Assembly (NCBI GenBank): GCA_005798205.1
Contig: SYKJ01000109.1
Span: 1-8,232, forward strand
Length of the DNA stretch: 8,232 nt
Origin: Bacteroidota bacterium
Lineage (GTDB): Bacteria; Bacteroidota; Bacteroidia; Flavobacteriales; Crocinitomicaceae
Direction: 5' to 3'
In this document: positions 5,961-8,232 of the stretch, piece after piece
How the letters are laid out: the number at the start of each line of letters is the position of its first letter
Numbering within the stretch: the stretch's first letter is position 1
The notes under the pieces: model-generated
The model's database searches: none
What the model was told of the DNA's origin: nothing
Seen by the model: the letters and a program-made list of their open reading frames with translations, nothing else
Position numbers and translations under genes: made by a program

Positions 5961-8232
5961 CTAGTTTTTTATAAACCGTATAGATTGGTCTAAATTCTTT
6001 AAGATATAAGCACCAGGCGCAAGAAATTCAAGATCAACTTCAAGTGTTTTACTTTGAACCAAAATTGATTTTTGAACTCTACCATTTAAATCAAAAAGAT
6101 ACAAATAACTATCCATATTTGCATTTTCTATTGTGATTTTATCATTTGATGGATTTGGATACACTAAGAGTGTCGTTTTTTTAACTTCTGCAATTTCTGT
6201 GGTTAAATAATTACTCACCCAAAAATGATCAAAAGCAGCTTCAGTGATATTGTTGTTCGGATTTTGGTCTGCTATTCTAACTTTTAGTTGCATGGTTGTA
6301 TTTATTGGAAGCAAGCCACTTATAGGAATACTTTTAAAAACATAACTCATTTCATCTCCCTGTGGTGCTGCTGCATAGTCAATTAAAACAGTTACTGAAC
6401 CATTAGAGAGCGAAATTTTTAAAGTGTCATCAACTAGGTTTGGACCATAAAAACAATAAAATGCTCGAGCAAAATTAATGTGTGGATCACTCAAACCTGT
6501 CAAATCCATCTGTGGAGAGATTAAAGTAGTACCTCCGTTATCAACATCATCAAAATCAGGATTGAGATTGGGTGCATTTCCGGTAACATATCCCAATAGT
6601 CCACAATCGTATGGCGCATCTGTGCCGATCATCGTATTATTTGTTGGATTTGGCTTACCGCGCTCCCAAGTACCAGTTGCAGCACCTCCTGCTACTAACC
6701 AAGAAAAGTCAAATTCAAAATCATCGTAATATCCTTTTGTAAGATAAACAGTGATTGAAGTTGTAGAGGAATTTATTTGCATATCATAACAAGAAGTAAC
6801 ATAGCCCCACTTTCCAACTTGAACATTGTAAAAACTACCATCTTGGTAATACAAGGTCAGTGCTTCTTCGCCAATTGCGTTGGTAATGCCCTCATGAAAA
6901 ATTAATGGATGTGTGAGTTTTATTTGCGCTCCTTCAATTGGAATTGTCGTTCCAAACTCATAAACTTTTAACTCTAAAGGATAAGGCGGTATTGGTGTAA
7001 GCTGCGTATTTTGAAGCTGGATTTGACCTTGAATCAAAGTTACGCTCTCTGTTTTTGGGAAATAACCAACTTTTTCATAGGTAACATTATAAGTTCCTGG
7101 AGTAAAAATTCCAGTAGCGTAAAATCCAACTTGATTGCTTAAATCTGTTTGATCGTTACCAGAAATGGTAACCAAAACATCATTCAAAGGCAAAGTTGTC
7201 AACTCATCAGTTACAATTCCCTCTAAGTAACATGCTTTTTGATAATTAGGACCTAAAATAAAGAGTCCGCTAGTAATATCTGCTGCCAAAGAAATACCTG
7301 AAGGTAAGAACGGATAAACTCCCCAACAGCCGTCATAACTAATTGTTTGACCAGGATAAGTGTCGTATTCAGCTACTTTGATAATATTATAAGGATATGT
7401 AATATCGTGAACAACGACACCATCTGAGTAATAACTTGTAATTAAATAATCACCCATAACATGTGTGTTGTGGGGAAGAACACCAGAGCCTGGAGAATTT
7501 TGAATGCGGTCAACCTCTATAATATTTGTAGGATCTGAAATATCATATGCCGTAACAAAAGCTCCAGTAACTTCATCGGTGGTAAAGACATACTGCCCAT
7601 TTTCAGAAGGCCAACTATTGTGCGTAAAAGCATTTGGTGTTGTTTTAGTTCCTAATAATATCGGATTTGTCTTACTGCTCACATCAACGAGACTAAAAAA
7701 CCCATCGTAAACATGTGCTAAATACATTGTGTCGTTTCTTACATAACCATCGTGGCAATACCAATTATCGAAAACACCAACTTCAATTGGTGCCATGGGA
7801 TTGGTGAAAACATCTAAAATAATAACGCCGCCATTTCCACGATTTGCACCAAAAACATAAGCATATCCAAATTCATCAACAAAACAAGTATGAGCAGATT
7901 GCCAAGGGCTATTTGAAGGGCCAGTATAAAGAGAAGTCGGTAAATTTGTTGATTGCGGTAATGGACTGAGGTCAATAATTAACAAACCATCTTCAGCTTC
8001 TGTAGTAATATAGGCGAAATCTCCATGCGATGATGGGTCGCGCCAAATGGACTCAGAACCAGGCAACCAAAATACCTCAACTGGATTTGATGGGTCGGTA
8101 ACATTTACAATGGAAGTGCCCTTTGAGGTGCCTACTAACGCGTACTCATTCCCCATTTCATCAACATAAGCCCAAACATCGTTTAGATTTGCAGCATGTA
8201 ATTGTTGGTAATTGATGTGAGAAAGTGAATCT
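5961..8232 (-). CDS. Choice-of-anchor-B beta-propeller surface protein with T9SS sorting domain (5' end missing)
   Basis: A large protein predicted to cross the outer membrane by the type IX system. The frame stays open to the right edge: about 25 codons precede the internal ATG at 8156, and they read as family sequence (LNDVWAYVDEMGNEYALVG), so that ATG is not the true start and the signal peptide lies outside. About 756 residues are visible. Domains in order: an LVIVD-type propeller of the choice-of-anchor-B family (8231 to about 7240; units such as GTSIVNVTDPSNPVEV); a carboxypeptidase-regulatory-like beta-sandwich (about 7235-6990); a second, less typical sandwich (about 6985-6750); a jelly-roll/MAM-like domain (about 6735-6200) with DDFEFDFSWLV, GTWERGKPNP and a probable calcium-binding DDVDNGGTTLISP near 6535; and a T9SS type A sorting domain (about 6175-5964) with VYPNPSNDKITI and a closing GAYIL strand. 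No catalytic motif is visible, so it is likely a structural or binding protein. TAG stop at 5963-5961. A separate transcription unit from the glycosyltransferase cluster is likely but unproven. Confidence 0.92.
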   Translation of the reverse strand, partial: DSLSHINYQQLHAANLNDVWAYVDEMGNEYALVGTSKGTSIVNVTDPSNPVEVFWLPGSESIWRDPSSHGDFAYITTEAEDGLLIIDLSPLPQSTNLPTSLYTGPSNSPWQSAHTCFVDEFGYAYVFGANRGNGGVIILDVFTNPMAPIEVGVFDNWYCHDGYVRNDTMYLAHVYDGFFSLVDVSSKTNPILLGTKTTPNAFTHNSWPSENGQYVFTTDEVTGAFVTAYDISDPTNIIEVDRIQNSPGSGVLPHNTHVMGDYLITSYYSDGVVVHDITYPYNIIKVAEYDTYPGQTISYDGCWGVYPFLPSGISLAADITSGLFILGPNYQKACYLEGIVTDELTTLPLNDVLVTISGNDQTDLSNQVGFYATGIFTPGTYNVTYEKVGYFPKTESVTLIQGQIQLQNTQLTPIPPYPLELKVYEFGTTIPIEGAQIKLTHPLIFHEGITNAIGEEALTLYYQDGSFYNVQVGKWGYVTSCYDMQINSSTTSITVYLTKGYYDDFEFDFSWLVAGGAATGTWERGKPNPTNNTMIGTDAPYDCGLLGYVTGNAPNLNPDFDDVDNGGTTLISPQMDLTGLSDPHINFARAFYCFYGPNLVDDTLKISLSNGSVTVLIDYAAAPQGDEMSYVFKSIPISGLLPINTTMQLKVRIADQNPNNNITEAAFDHFWVSNYLTTEIAEVKKTTLLVYPNPSNDKITIENANMDSYLYLFDLNGRVQKSILVQSKTLEVDLEFLAPGAYILKNLDQSIRFIKN

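Noticed and set aside
6478..7710. Plus-strand open frames at 6478-6729 and 7504-7710.
   Set aside because: They are antisense to clear propeller and jelly-roll coding sequence and have no start signals or recognisable protein features.
8154..8156. ATG at 8156 as the start of the large T9SS protein.
   Set aside because: The frame continues upstream to the window edge with family-like sequence and no signal peptide follows this ATG, so it is an internal methionine.

Overview
The window looks like chromosomal DNA from a member of the Bacteroidota, most likely a flavobacterium-like lineage. The sequence is AT-rich and contains a fused secDF gene. It also has a large secreted protein with a type IX secretion (T9SS) C-terminal sorting domain, and a promoter of the Bacteroidota TTTG / TAnnTTTG type. 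None of the gene starts has an obvious Shine-Dalgarno sequence, which is common in this phylum. Genus cannot be read from the sequence alone.

Every gene I can support lies on the minus strand, so the region reads from right to left. The right end (8232 to 5961) is the 3' part of a choice-of-anchor-B beta-propeller surface protein. It carries carboxypeptidase-regulatory-like domains, a jelly-roll-like domain and a T9SS sorting tail; its start and signal peptide lie outside the window. After a 69-base gap comes a tight four-gene cluster: a membrane-anchored GT2 polyprenyl-phosphate-type glycosyltransferase (5891-4944), a HAD-IIIA sugar-phosphate-phosphatase-like protein (4947-4408), a secreted MORN-repeat protein (4408-3659) and a GT4 glycosyltransferase (3653-2511). 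Junctions are a 4-base overlap, a 1-base overlap and a 5-base gap, so the four are almost certainly co-transcribed and partly translationally coupled. The set suggests assembly or modification of a lipid-linked or surface glycan, but the substrate cannot be deduced.

A 97-base gap (2414-2510) separates this cluster from secDF. It holds a nested inverted repeat, a possible terminator for the cluster, which overlaps the upstream element of a convincing secDF promoter. secDF (2413 to 1) is open and in frame to the left edge, with its last SecF portion missing. SecDF helps move proteins, including T9SS cargo such as the right-hand protein, across the inner membrane.

No RNA genes, mobile elements, CRISPR arrays or plus-strand genes were found. 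No gene-free stretch exceeds 97 bases. The content is mostly recognisable housekeeping and envelope genes; I do not see a clear new system. The most open questions are the substrate of the glycosyltransferase/HAD/MORN cluster and the role of the hairpin before secDF.
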